Assembly (NCBI GenBank): GCA_023299945.1
Contig: JALZVZ010000078.1
Span: 1-16,616 of the forward strand
DNA length: 16,616 nucleotides
Direction: 5' to 3'
Source: Altererythrobacter sp.
GTDB taxonomy: Bacteria > Pseudomonadota > Alphaproteobacteria > Sphingomonadales > Sphingomonadaceae
A program made the translations under genes and the position numbers. Shown piece by piece: positions 1-7,031 of this stretch. The notes under the pieces were generated by a model. It ran no database searches. It was not told where the DNA came from and worked only from the letters and a program-made list of their open reading frames with translations. The number at the start of each line of letters is the position of its first letter. Positions within the stretch are counted from its first letter, which is position 1.

Positions 1-319
1 ACTGCCGAATTGATCGATGATTTCGACATGGATGTCGCCAAAGCGATCATGATCCAATTCCTTGATGAAGAAAAGCCGCGCAAGCTGATGGTCGATTATC
101 AAGCATTTGGCTGGCTTCGAGCTAGGAATTCTGGCGGACAGAGACCTTCTCACGCTCACGCTTGAGGCGGCTTAGCATTTGGACCGCTACGCGATTGTCG
201 GCGCGCCCAATTGGCTGCAAGGCTATGTCAAAACAATGGACACATTGCTGCAGCCAGAATTGCGCGCCTTTGATGCAGATGAACGCGAACAAGCGCTTGA
301 ATGGCTCAAATCAGACTAA
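1..319 (+). pseudogene. STAS/SEC14 (SpoIIAA-like) domain protein, 3' part, disrupted
   Basis: The 3' end of a gene that enters from the left edge. Frame 1 reads an acidic helical stretch ending in DYQAFGW near position 114. The family-like continuation, FELGILADRDLL, is in frame 2 from position 116, so one extra base (the C at 115) breaks the reading frame. Frame 2 then meets an in-frame TAG at 173-175, where a CAG (Gln) would restore the read. It continues as HLDRYAIVGAPNWLQGY and ends at TAA 317-319. The pattern of hydrophobic strand, IVGAPxW motif and acidic C-terminal 'RAF...EALEWL' resembles SpoIIAA-like STAS/SEC14 proteins, small cytosolic proteins of uncertain role. It has no evident link to the catabolic genes. 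Two separate lesions make decay more likely than a single sequencing error. Family assignment is moderate because the N-terminus is missing. Confidence 0.55.
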
Positions 320-1590
320 CGTTTTTTCGGCTCAAACTCGATGTGTAATTCCTTCAGCGATCGCAGCAGGAAATGCGGGTGGTATGAAAAATCATTCTTG
401 CCATCTGCAAACCACATATCCTCGAACCGGTCCGTGACAGCGGTAAAGCCCCATGCCAATTCGCGGCGGGCCAATGGGGCACCAAGACAGTGATGCACGC
501 CTGAACCAAAGCCCAAATGGCTGCCCGCCTTGGGCCGCTCCAGATCAATTTTTTCAGGGCATTCAAACGCGCGTTCATCGCGGTTGGCGGCGGCATAGCG
601 CACATTGATGACAGAGCCTGCGGGGATGGTTTCGCCCGCCAACTCCTCATCCGCATGGGTGAAGCGCATTAGCGATTGCACCGGGCTTTCCAGCCGCACG
701 ACTTCCTCGACAAAGGTCTTCATATATTTGGCCGGATCAGACTTAAGCTGGCGCCAAACATCCTTATTTTCGATCAGCAATTTCATGCCAGCGGCCAGCG
801 CATTGGTGGTCGTTTCTGAGCCGCCCACAAATGTATCGGCCATCATTTCAGCATGCAGTTCATTGTCGTTCAGCGGGCGGCCCCACTCCTCAATCACCGT
901 GTTGACCAGCACGCTAATCAGGCTGTCATCGGGGTTATCGCGCAGGCGTTCAAATATGGGCTGGAAGTAATGCTGGGCTTCAACCTCGCGGTCGATCATT
1001 TCCATGTGGCGATCTTCGGGCAGCATCATCGAAATCCGGTGGAAGAAGGCATCGGTCCAGCCCTTAATCTTCCACATATCTTTGCGCGGTGCGCCCATTT
1101 GCTCGCCAATGATGAACAGAGGCAAGGGGATGCAAAACTGCTTCACCCAATCGCAGTGGCCATCATCTGCAAACCCGTCGATCAGCTCGTAAGCAAGGCT
1201 TTCCACCTTGGGGTCGATTTCCTTGATTTTCGATGGCTTGAACGCTTGATTGAACATAGCGCGCATCTGCTTGTGATTGGGGTCATCGCGCGCCGCAAGA
1301 GCAGGGGCAGGCACCCAGCCTTTGTCTTCAAAACGCTCGGCGATTTTTCTGCCGCGCTCGACATCTGCGGGCGAATTGCGCACATCGGCATTCATCGCTG
1401 TGCTGCGGAAACGCATTGGGTCCATCAACACCTCGCGCACATCATCATAACGTGTGACGACATAGATTTGCGTGCCCGTAATATTGTGGACAGGGGCCTC
1501 ATCGCGCAGTGTCTTATAGGCATCGTAGGGGCATTGCTGAAGCGCGGGATCGAACAGGTCTATATTCGGTTTTTCGGCTTTCATAGCCAT
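316..1590 (-). CDS. Class I bacterial cytochrome P450
   Basis: A 424-residue haem-thiolate monooxygenase of typical soluble bacterial P450 length. It would insert one oxygen atom from O2 into a hydrophobic substrate, using electrons from a ferredoxin/reductase pair. Visible motifs are the C-helix DDPNH (102-106), the I-helix oxygen-activating FVGGSETTT (254-262), the K-helix ExxR (E296-R299), and the haem loop FGSGVHHCLG (361-370) with the cysteine ligand C368. The start is ATG at 1590 (MAMKAEKP), eight bases after GAGGTG. That Shine-Dalgarno lies in the last codons of the preceding gene, whose TGA is one base upstream (TGACATG), so translation is probably coupled. A second ATG at 1584 is possible. 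The open frame extends further upstream, but that part overlaps the neighbour and is unlike P450s. No redox partner is encoded nearby. Its stop overlaps the stop of the convergent broken gene at 317-319. Confidence 0.95.
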   Translation of the reverse strand: MAMKAEKPNIDLFDPALQQCPYDAYKTLRDEAPVHNITGTQIYVVTRYDDVREVLMDPMRFRSTAMNADVRNSPADVERGRKIAERFEDKGWVPAPALAARDDPNHKQMRAMFNQAFKPSKIKEIDPKVESLAYELIDGFADDGHCDWVKQFCIPLPLFIIGEQMGAPRKDMWKIKGWTDAFFHRISMMLPEDRHMEMIDREVEAQHYFQPIFERLRDNPDDSLISVLVNTVIEEWGRPLNDNELHAEMMADTFVGGSETTTNALAAGMKLLIENKDVWRQLKSDPAKYMKTFVEEVVRLESPVQSLMRFTHADEELAGETIPAGSVINVRYAAANRDERAFECPEKIDLERPKAGSHLGFGSGVHHCLGAPLARRELAWGFTAVTDRFEDMWFADGKNDFSYHPHFLLRSLKELHIEFEPKKR

Positions 1591-1591
1591 G

Positions 1592-2179
1592 TCAGCGCAC
1601 CTCGATCTTGTCTTGGCCCCATGGCGCGACCCTATCCAATGTCTGGAAGGCTTCGGGCAATTCCTCGACCATGTTGAAGGTGGCGGCCAGCCTGCCAAAT
1701 CCAACGAAGAATGCGACTGTCATGCCAAGCTCAACAATCTCAGCCTCGGTGAAATGCTTGCGCAGTCCGGCATAAACCGCATCATCCACGGCCAAATGAT
1801 CGCTCGCCATTAGCTCGCCAAAATGTACCGCGGCTTTCTCTGCATCTGACAGATTTTCCGCCTCCTGCGGCTGTTCAAGCGAGCAGACCAAACCTTCGTC
1901 CAGCCCGTCTGCCACCGCGTCGGAATAACGGATCGCCATACAGCTGCGACATTGGTTGAAGAATGCCACGCGCAGCCGTACCAATTCCACCAACCGGTCA
2001 GGCAAAGTGCGCTTTGTTTTCAGCGCGCCGCCAAATTGCATCAGGCCCAGCGCCAGATCAGGGCAATGGGCAAAATACCGTGTCAGGCCTTGCTCCAAAT
2101 CGGACATAGCCTCGGGCTGCAAGGCTCCGCGCAAACGCTCGTCCCATTGTTCTGGCGGCAATTTCTCAATTCGGCTCAC
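1592..2179 (-). CDS. Carboxymuconolactone decarboxylase (CMD)/AhpD-like protein
   Basis: A 195-residue protein of the CMD/AhpD fold. Members are decarboxylases, peroxidase partners or thiol-disulfide proteins. The signature segment is NQCRSCMAIRYS, with C77 and C80 as the redox CxxC pair and E65 at the position of AhpD Glu118 (12 residues before the first Cys). The histidine that completes the AhpD relay (7 residues after the first Cys) is Arg84 here, so AhpD-type chemistry may be altered. The start is GTG at 2179, chosen because GGAGAGG lies 7 bases upstream and no in-frame ATG fits. It is the first gene of a two-gene operon with the P450, with a 1-base gap and coupled stop and start. A general redox or hydroperoxide-protective role beside an oxygenase is plausible; a decarboxylase role is also possible. 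The family is secure, the reaction unknown. Confidence 0.88.
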   Translation of the reverse strand: MSRIEKLPPEQWDERLRGALQPEAMSDLEQGLTRYFAHCPDLALGLMQFGGALKTKRTLPDRLVELVRLRVAFFNQCRSCMAIRYSDAVADGLDEGLVCSLEQPQEAENLSDAEKAAVHFGELMASDHLAVDDAVYAGLRKHFTEAEIVELGMTVAFFVGFGRLAATFNMVEELPEAFQTLDRVAPWGQDKIEVR

Positions 2180-2269
2180 GGCGCATCCTCTCCAAATGGC
2201 TTATGGCTAAGATGTCCGTTGTCGCGCGATAAAGGTGCAGCGCCAATTGGCGAAAAAGGGGAGAGAGCT
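2180..2269. promoter_or_regulatory. Divergent intergenic region between CMD/P450 operon and SnoaL gene
   Basis: A 90-base gap between divergent starts at 2179 (minus) and 2270 (plus). It holds the GGAGAGG ribosome site for the minus gene, the AAGGGGAG ribosome site for the plus gene, and a perfect 12-base palindrome CGCCAATTGGCG at 2241-2252 just upstream of the plus-strand ribosome site. No convincing sigma-70 hexamer pair was found by eye. Both promoters must lie here, or inside the flanking genes, if the genes have independent transcripts. Confidence 0.45.
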
Positions 2270-2782
2270 ATGGATCCGGCATTGCAAGAACTGCTCGACA
2301 AGAAGGCAATTGAGGATGTGGTCGCGCGCTATGCCCGCACGCTCGACTGGCTCGATGATGCAGGGCAAGCCAGCTGCTATTGGCCTGATGCAGATATCGA
2401 CTACGGCTTTTTCAAAGGAAAGGCGGAGGATTTCCTGCCCATCGTTATGCAGACAGAGCGCAATTCCTTGCGCCGTTGGCATATGCTTTCAGGCTTGATC
2501 ATTGCGTTTCAGTCTGAGGCTCGGGCGAGCAGCGAGTGCTTAGGCATTTTCGCAGGGGCAAACCCGCAAGACGATGGCACTTTGGCGGGCAATTTATACG
2601 GCGGGCGTTATGTCGATGAATGGGAAAAGCGTGATGATGAATGGCGCATATCTTCGCGGCTCTATTTACTCGATTGGCAGTCTGATTTGACCGATCAACC
2701 CGGGTTTGAACCCAATCCCGAATTCCCGCTGCCCACGGCCAAAATTACGCGAAGCAATCACCCGCTTTACCGCAAGCTATAG
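2270..2782 (+). CDS. SnoaL-like (NTF2-fold) protein, BaiE-like
   Basis: A 170-residue cytosolic protein of the SnoaL-like/NTF2 superfamily, closest in pattern to the SnoaL_4 group that includes scytalone dehydratase and bile acid 7-alpha-dehydratase (BaiE). The N-terminal helix carries Y21 and D26, and H71 lies in RRWHML. This spacing (Tyr, five later Asp, then His 45 on) resembles the Y30/D35/H83 catalytic set of BaiE, which suggests a dehydratase or isomerase acting on a hydroxylated cyclic substrate. The start is ATG at 2270 with AAGGGGAG upstream; the open frame reaches back to about 1952 but that part overlaps the divergent gene. It is a single gene, diverging from the CMD/P450 operon and ending 3 bases from the stop of the convergent crotonase gene. 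No terminator is visible. The fold is confident, the reaction inferred. Confidence 0.88.
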   Translation: MDPALQELLDKKAIEDVVARYARTLDWLDDAGQASCYWPDADIDYGFFKGKAEDFLPIVMQTERNSLRRWHMLSGLIIAFQSEARASSECLGIFAGANPQDDGTLAGNLYGGRYVDEWEKRDDEWRISSRLYLLDWQSDLTDQPGFEPNPEFPLPTAKITRSNHPLYRKL

Positions 2783-2785
2783 GGT

Positions 2786-3529
2786 TCATTTCTTGCTGTT
2801 TTGCAAAGCGGCGATGCGTTCCTGCATATCAGGGCCGCGCCCTTCGCCATCCATCCATTCGCGTACCAATGCGCCATCGGCTGGCTGGCTATCCGCCTTG
2901 TCGAGCAAGCGTTTATTGGCGGCGTGGCTGAAATGACTTTGCGCCGATATTTGTTCTGCTAAGCGCGCGATTTCAGCATCGAAACCGTCTTGCGGCACGC
3001 TGTATTCCGCGAGGCCAATCCGCACAGCCTCGTCTGCGCCAAACATATCGGCGGTGAACATCAGGCGTTTCGCAGTCGCGATCCCAACGCGGCGGGGCAG
3101 GCGCACACTCATTCCCCACACCGGGGTAAGGGCAAATTTGGCGTGGGTGTCGCCGAAACGCGCGCTGTCTGATGCGATGATGAAATCGGCGGCCAGCGCC
3201 ACTTCCAATGCGCCGGTATAGCAATGGCCATGCACCGCAGCGATCACAGGAATGGGGAGCTTCTCTAGCATTCGCAGCGTTTCAGAATGCCAGCCCTTTG
3301 ATGGCGAGGCCTCGCCTGTCGCAATCCCGCCCAGATCATGACCTGCGGAAAAGCACTTGCCCGCACCGCGCAAAACAACGCAGCCAATGCCGGATGTCTG
3401 GGCCAGGTCTTCGATCTGGCTTCGCAATTGGGCGAACATCTCAACATCGAGCGAATTGAGTTTATCGGGCCGGTTGAGCGTCAATTGCACCCATCCGTCA
3501 AAATCTTCGCGCAGGATTTTGGTTGTCAT
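2786..3529 (-). CDS. Enoyl-CoA hydratase/isomerase (crotonase) family protein
   Basis: A 247-residue crotonase-fold protein, normal for the family. Oxyanion-hole segments are visible at CFSAGHDLGG (59-68) and HGHCYTGALEVALAAD (100-115). E109 matches Glu144 of rat enoyl-CoA hydratase. The second acid/base, Glu164, is replaced by H129 in the segment FGDTHAKFALTP. From memory, a DTHA motif also occurs in other crotonases, and such proteins may be hydratases, isomerases or hydrolases on acyl-CoA thioesters. The start is ATG at 3529 (MTTKILRE) with GAGGG upstream; it overlaps the preceding stop as ATGA, so the two are coupled. Upstream in-frame codons read an arginine-rich shadow and were excluded. 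It is the last gene of the five-gene operon headed by the CoA ligase, so it probably acts on the thioester that ligase makes. Confidence 0.92.
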   Translation of the reverse strand: MTTKILREDFDGWVQLTLNRPDKLNSLDVEMFAQLRSQIEDLAQTSGIGCVVLRGAGKCFSAGHDLGGIATGEASPSKGWHSETLRMLEKLPIPVIAAVHGHCYTGALEVALAADFIIASDSARFGDTHAKFALTPVWGMSVRLPRRVGIATAKRLMFTADMFGADEAVRIGLAEYSVPQDGFDAEIARLAEQISAQSHFSHAANKRLLDKADSQPADGALVREWMDGEGRGPDMQERIAALQNSKK

Positions 3530-3906
3530 TTTTGGCCCTCTTCCTCGGATGGCGGGTCCATATAGTCGCGGTAGTAAGTCAGCTGGCCGCCAGATACTTT
3601 GTAAATGCCTACGCCGGTGCGCGGTGCGGCGCCATCTGCATACATGGTCCACCGCGCCCAGACGGCATGATCGTCGCCGCAAATCTCATCGACAGTGAAG
3701 TGTATTTTGCGTGTCGACATTTCGCCGACCATTGTAGTCATAAAACCGAGGATCGCATCGCGGCCTTCATAGCGTCCCCATATTGGATCTTCGAGCAAGG
3801 CATCGTCTGAAAACAAGGGCGCAAGCTTGGTATAATCGCCTGCATCTTGAACGCGCCAAAATTCCTCGATCACGCGCTGAGCTTCACCTTTGTTCGCATT
3901 GGCCAT
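3526..3906 (-). CDS. SnoaL-like/NTF2-family small protein
   Basis: A 126-residue single-domain protein of the SnoaL-like superfamily. The N-terminal helix VIEEFWRVQDAGDYTKLAPL, then DDALLEDPIWGRYEGRDAI, and the later strands match the cone-shaped alpha+beta fold of ketosteroid isomerase and limonene-epoxide hydrolase relatives. Such proteins catalyse isomerisation, dehydration or cyclisation, or have no known reaction. No safe catalytic residue assignment can be made from one sequence. ATG at 3906 is preceded by AGGAGAAAGACA, a strong ribosome site. It is the fourth gene of the CoA-ligase operon, starts 12 bases after the VOC gene and overlaps the crotonase start by 4 bases (ATGA). The position suggests action on an intermediate shared with the CoA ligase and crotonase. 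Confidence 0.85.
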   Translation of the reverse strand: MANANKGEAQRVIEEFWRVQDAGDYTKLAPLFSDDALLEDPIWGRYEGRDAILGFMTTMVGEMSTRKIHFTVDEICGDDHAVWARWTMYADGAAPRTGVGIYKVSGGQLTYYRDYMDPPSEEEGQK

Positions 3907-3918
3907 TGTCTTTCTCCT

Positions 3919-4443
3919 CTATTCCAATTCGCGGATGACATCGCTGCCGTCCCAGTCTTCTGCTGCATCGCGAACCATGGCGTAAAAGCCGCGCAGGCTT
4001 TCACCCCCTTCATACAGTTCAATCATATGGCCGAGCGTTGCCGAGGCATCGACAAAGGCGAAATCGGTTCCGAAGCCGGTCGTTGAAAGCTGCGCGAGCG
4101 GCATGCCGCCGGCTTCAAATTCCGCAATCGCTACTGGCAGATCTTCCACCCAAACGGCTGTATGATGCAGGCCGTACCGCCCTGAGCCGGCCGGATAGAG
4201 ATCATGGCAGGCGCTGGGTGCGTCATTATGCTGCTGGACGAATTCGACCATCACATCGCCCCATTGCCCATACGCACTGGAGTGATCGAAGGGGCGCTTG
4301 ATCCCGCGATGGACACTGGCGGTTATCGGGATATGCCGCATGACAAAAAACGGCCCTGAACCAAAGCGCGCCGAATGCGCCGCCGCCGCCGCATCCACAT
4401 CGGGCACAAAATAGGCCAGCTGGCGGATAGGTAGATGTGTCAT
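3919..4443 (-). CDS. VOC (glyoxalase/bleomycin-resistance/dioxygenase) superfamily protein
   Basis: A 174-residue protein with two VOC modules. The first begins IRQLAYFVPDVDAA (6-19) and includes VMVEFV (64-69); the second begins LHHTAVWVEDL (92-102) and includes HMIELYE (139-145). H93 or H94, E67 and E142 are candidate metal ligands. The usual first-module histidine is a Gln (Q8), so one ligand may be missing or differ. Relatives include methylmalonyl-CoA epimerase, glyoxalase I and extradiol dioxygenases. The start is ATG at 4443 (MTHLPIRQ), where family similarity begins; the ribosome site is weak. The longer open frame overlaps the upstream DoxX gene and is not family-like. The start lies 10 bases after the DoxX stop. 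An epimerase or lyase role on a CoA or keto intermediate fits the operon but is unproven. Confidence 0.85.
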   Translation of the reverse strand: MTHLPIRQLAYFVPDVDAAAAAHSARFGSGPFFVMRHIPITASVHRGIKRPFDHSSAYGQWGDVMVEFVQQHNDAPSACHDLYPAGSGRYGLHHTAVWVEDLPVAIAEFEAGGMPLAQLSTTGFGTDFAFVDASATLGHMIELYEGGESLRGFYAMVRDAAEDWDGSDVIRELE

Positions 4444-4453
4444 ATCCAGCGGA

Positions 4454-4837
4454 TCAGGATTTGGACATCGCCCCGTCTGCGCTCCAAATTCCAGCACCGC
4501 GTGTGGCGATAAACAGGAAGATAAAGCAATATAGCGCAATCAATTCGCCGCCATTGTTGATGGGATAAAAATCACCGAGCCCATGAACCAGCCAATAACC
4601 AACCGCTGACATGCCGCTGGCGATAAAGGCGGCGGGCCGCGTGAACAGGCCGATCGCGATCATAAGCCCACCGACAATTTCGATGCCCCCAGCAGCCATC
4701 GACATGGCGCTCAGATCATAAGTGAATTCGGCCGGAAAGTTGAAGAATTTCTGTGTGCCATGCTGGATAAACAAAAGACCGCTCATGATCCGCAAAATGG
4801 CATAGGCTGGCTCTTGGATTTGATCGAGAAATCGCAT
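4454..4837 (-). CDS. DoxX family integral membrane protein
   Basis: A 127-residue hydrophobic protein with about four predicted membrane helices: near residues 10-28, 44-65, 67-86 and 97-113. LRIMSGLLFIQHGTQKFF in the first helix and the glycine-rich GGIEIVGGLMIAIGLFTR segment are typical of the DoxX family of small inner-membrane proteins. DoxX proteins have been linked to redox and thiosulfate:quinone chemistry in some organisms and are often of unknown role. The start is ATG at 4837 with GGGGAGGAAATACA just upstream. It is the second gene of the CoA-ligase operon, 26 bases after the ligase stop. A membrane protein inside an acyl-CoA catabolic operon could relay electrons or assist transport, but nothing in the sequence proves either. 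Confidence 0.92.
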   Translation of the reverse strand: MRFLDQIQEPAYAILRIMSGLLFIQHGTQKFFNFPAEFTYDLSAMSMAAGGIEIVGGLMIAIGLFTRPAAFIASGMSAVGYWLVHGLGDFYPINNGGELIALYCFIFLFIATRGAGIWSADGAMSKS

Positions 4838-4863
4838 TGTATTTCCTCCCCTTTGTGTGACCC

Positions 4864-6486
4864 TTAATTAACCGCTTTATCTTTACCCGCCCAATAGGGT
4901 GCGCGCAATTCGCGGCGTAGGATTTTGCCAGATGGGTTGCGCGGTAAGGCTTCAATAAAGTCGATGCTCTTGGGGCATTTATAGCCTGCAATGTGTGTCC
5001 GCGCATGGGCGATGATATCGGCCTCGCTTAAGTTTGCGCCATCCTTGACGACGACGCAGGCTTTCACCGCCTCACCCCATTTTTCGTCTGGCACGCCAAT
5101 CACCGCGACATCGGCGACTTGCGGATGAGCATAAAGCGCATTTTCAACCTCGGCTGGATAGACATTTTCGCCGCCCGAAATGATCATATCTTTCACCCGG
5201 TCGCGAATGAAGAGATAGCCATCCTCGTCGAGATATCCGGCATCGCCTGTGCGCAGCCAGCCGTCTCCGTCAATCGTTTCAGCCGTTGCCTCATTGAGCC
5301 GCCAATAACCCTTCATATTTTTGACTGAGCGGGTTGCAATCTCGCCAATCGTGCCCGCAGGCAGGCTTGCGCCATCCTCGCCTATTACTTTCAGCTCAAT
5401 GCCAGACAATGCCGTGCCGACAGAACGCATTCGCTCGCTGCCCTCTGGCACATGGTCAGCCGGATCAAGCGCGGTAATTGTGCCGGAAGTTTCCGTCATG
5501 CCGTACATTTGGATGAAGCCGCAGCCCAGCACTTCCATCGCCTCTTTCATCAGCTCCAACGGAATGGGAGAGGCGCCATAGGTGATGTATTTGAGATTGG
5601 AAAAATCGATCTCTTTCACATTCGGCTGATTGAGCAGGATTTGGATCGCGGCAGGCACGAGGAACAATTTGGAGATGGGATATTCCTCCATCAATTCCAG
5701 CGCACGGGTTGGGTCATATTCGGGCAGAACAATCGAATTGGTGCCCGAAACGATATTGGCGATGCCATTGCCCGAGCCTGAAATATGGAAGCACGGCATG
5801 GCCACCAGGCTGACATCATTGGCAACCGGCTGCTGCCATTCGCGCAGCTCAATATCGGGCGTGTTTCCGCCCGATGTGCGCGCCGACAGGATCGACAAAT
5901 GCGTCATCACTGCGCCCTTTGGCCGGCCAGTCGTGCCAGAGGTATAGAGCTGCAAAAACTCATCATCGCGGGTGAGGGGTAGCGCAGGGTCGACCGGCTC
6001 ATGCCCATCGCGCCAGCTACGGTAATCGGCAATCACGCCGTCGCCTTCGGTCAGCGCCTCATCCATCCCAATCACAGTTTTTATACGCGGACATTTGTCG
6101 CGGATCTTGCTGAGCACTTCGCCAAACCCTTCAGCGACAATCACGGTTTCCGCTTCGCAATTGTCGAGGATATAGGCCACTTCTGGCGGGGCGAGCCGCC
6201 AATTTACAGGCGTCATCACTGCGCCGATTTTGGACGCGCCCACGAAGGCTTCAAAATACAAATGATGGTTCTTACCAAGGTAGGCGATGCGGTCGCCCTT
6301 GGTCACGCCCAATGCGGCCAGTGCTTGGGCGGCGCGGTTGCTGCCTGCGTCAAACTCAGCGAAATTCATCACTTCATCGCCGAACATAAAGGCGGTGTTG
6401 CCTTTGCAAACCTCGTCGCGGGCGCGCAGGCGGACGATATCTCCAACCGTTTCGGCGCTGGCAATTTGTGCTTCGAGATCAACCAT
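4864..6486 (-). CDS. Acyl-CoA synthetase / AMP-dependent (fatty) acid-CoA ligase
   Basis: A 540-residue ANL-superfamily ligase that activates a carboxylic acid with ATP to an acyl-AMP and then to a CoA thioester. Motifs are the phosphate loop YTSGTTGRPKG (181-191), YGMTET (328-333), GWLRTGD (409-415), the hinge region IRDRVKDMIISGGENVYP (427-444), and the C-terminal PSGKILRR with catalytic K521. Length and motifs fit medium or long-chain and cyclic-acid ligases; the acyl pocket cannot be read by eye. ATG at 6486 has AAGGAA upstream. It is the first gene of the operon with DoxX, VOC, SnoaL-like and crotonase genes. It diverges from a hotdog thioesterase at 6602, a pairing that suggests making and unmaking of the same kind of thioester. 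It probably marks entry of a carboxylate into CoA-dependent degradation. Confidence 0.95.
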   Translation of the reverse strand: MVDLEAQIASAETVGDIVRLRARDEVCKGNTAFMFGDEVMNFAEFDAGSNRAAQALAALGVTKGDRIAYLGKNHHLYFEAFVGASKIGAVMTPVNWRLAPPEVAYILDNCEAETVIVAEGFGEVLSKIRDKCPRIKTVIGMDEALTEGDGVIADYRSWRDGHEPVDPALPLTRDDEFLQLYTSGTTGRPKGAVMTHLSILSARTSGGNTPDIELREWQQPVANDVSLVAMPCFHISGSGNGIANIVSGTNSIVLPEYDPTRALELMEEYPISKLFLVPAAIQILLNQPNVKEIDFSNLKYITYGASPIPLELMKEAMEVLGCGFIQMYGMTETSGTITALDPADHVPEGSERMRSVGTALSGIELKVIGEDGASLPAGTIGEIATRSVKNMKGYWRLNEATAETIDGDGWLRTGDAGYLDEDGYLFIRDRVKDMIISGGENVYPAEVENALYAHPQVADVAVIGVPDEKWGEAVKACVVVKDGANLSEADIIAHARTHIAGYKCPKSIDFIEALPRNPSGKILRRELRAPYWAGKDKAVN

Positions 6487-6601
6487 TGTGTGCGCTATTC
6501 CTTATCATGCAAATATATCACTCTTGTCGGTTTAGGCAGCAGCGCAAAAGCGGCCATTGGCATAATGGCTAGCGTATTGGACTTCAGGAGAGGTAAGCAC
6601 G
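6487..6601. promoter_or_regulatory. Divergent intergenic region, CoA ligase operon / thioesterase
   Basis: A 115-base gap between divergent starts. It contains the hyphenated inverted repeat GCCATT-N5-AATGGC at 6553-6569, the ribosome site AGGAGAGG for the plus-strand thioesterase, and AAGGAA for the minus-strand ligase. An AT-rich stretch (CAAATATATCACTC) at about 6509-6522 could contain a promoter -10 element, but no -35/-10 pair can be assigned with confidence. The repeat is a candidate operator controlling both directions. Confidence 0.45.
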
Positions 6602-7024
6602 ATGGTTGATTACATATCAGAAGAGGGTTTTGAAGCAGCGGATTTCACGCCGGGCTTTCTTGTGGCTAGCGGTCCGTATTGGCTGAAACCCATCGAAGGG
6701 CGCTCATTGGTCGGCCTGCGCATCGCAGATCAGCATCGCAACTACCTTGAGGCAGCGCATGGCGGTGTGCTCGCGACTTTGGCGGATGTGGCACTGTCCT
6801 ATCAGCCCTATGCCAGCGAAGACCCGCCTGTGCCCGTCGTCACCAGCTCAATGACGGTAAATTATCTCAGCCCGGCGCTGATCGGTCATTGGGTTGTTGC
6901 CGATGCGCAGATCGACAGGATTGGCGGGCGCACAGCCCATGTCTCTGGCAAGATTTACGACGGCGAAACAATTCTTGCGACAATGACCGGCGTGTTTACG
7001 CTGATGCGGCCCAAGAAGGCATAG
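6602..7024 (+). CDS. PaaI-type hotdog-fold thioesterase
   Basis: A 140-residue single hotdog-domain protein of the PaaI/4HBT type that would hydrolyse acyl-CoA or aryl-CoA thioesters in the cytosol, usually as a tetramer. The family signature is clear: NYLEAAHGGVLATLADVAL, with HGG at 53-55 and the acidic D62 on the central helix. This is followed by SSMTVNYLSPA and a C-terminal strand ATMTGVFTLM. ATG at 6602 has AGGAGAGG upstream. It is a lone gene, divergent from the CoA ligase operon and ending 7 bases before the stop of the convergent SnoaL-like gene. Probable role: releasing stalled CoA intermediates or recovering CoA. The specific substrate is unknown. Confidence 0.93.
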   Translation: MVDYISEEGFEAADFTPGFLVASGPYWLKPIEGRSLVGLRIADQHRNYLEAAHGGVLATLADVALSYQPYASEDPPVPVVTSSMTVNYLSPALIGHWVVADAQIDRIGGRTAHVSGKIYDGETILATMTGVFTLMRPKKA

Positions 7025-7031
7025 CTTTCAT

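Noticed and set aside
853..1677. A 274-codon plus-strand open frame opposite the P450 gene
   Set aside because: It lies antisense to a P450 with all motifs, has no family-like segments, and is a codon-bias shadow of the minus-strand gene.
1591..1704. N-terminal extension of the P450
   Set aside because: It overlaps the CMD gene, reads as low-quality arginine- and proline-rich sequence, and lacks a ribosome site; the coupled ATG at 1590 explains the start.
3530..3682. N-terminal extension of the crotonase
   Set aside because: Arginine-rich shadow of the SnoaL-like gene; crotonase likeness begins at MTTKILRE.
6001..6609. A 202-codon plus-strand open frame opposite the CoA ligase
   Set aside because: It is antisense to conserved ligase sequence, crosses the divergent promoter and overlaps the thioesterase start, with no recognisable domain.
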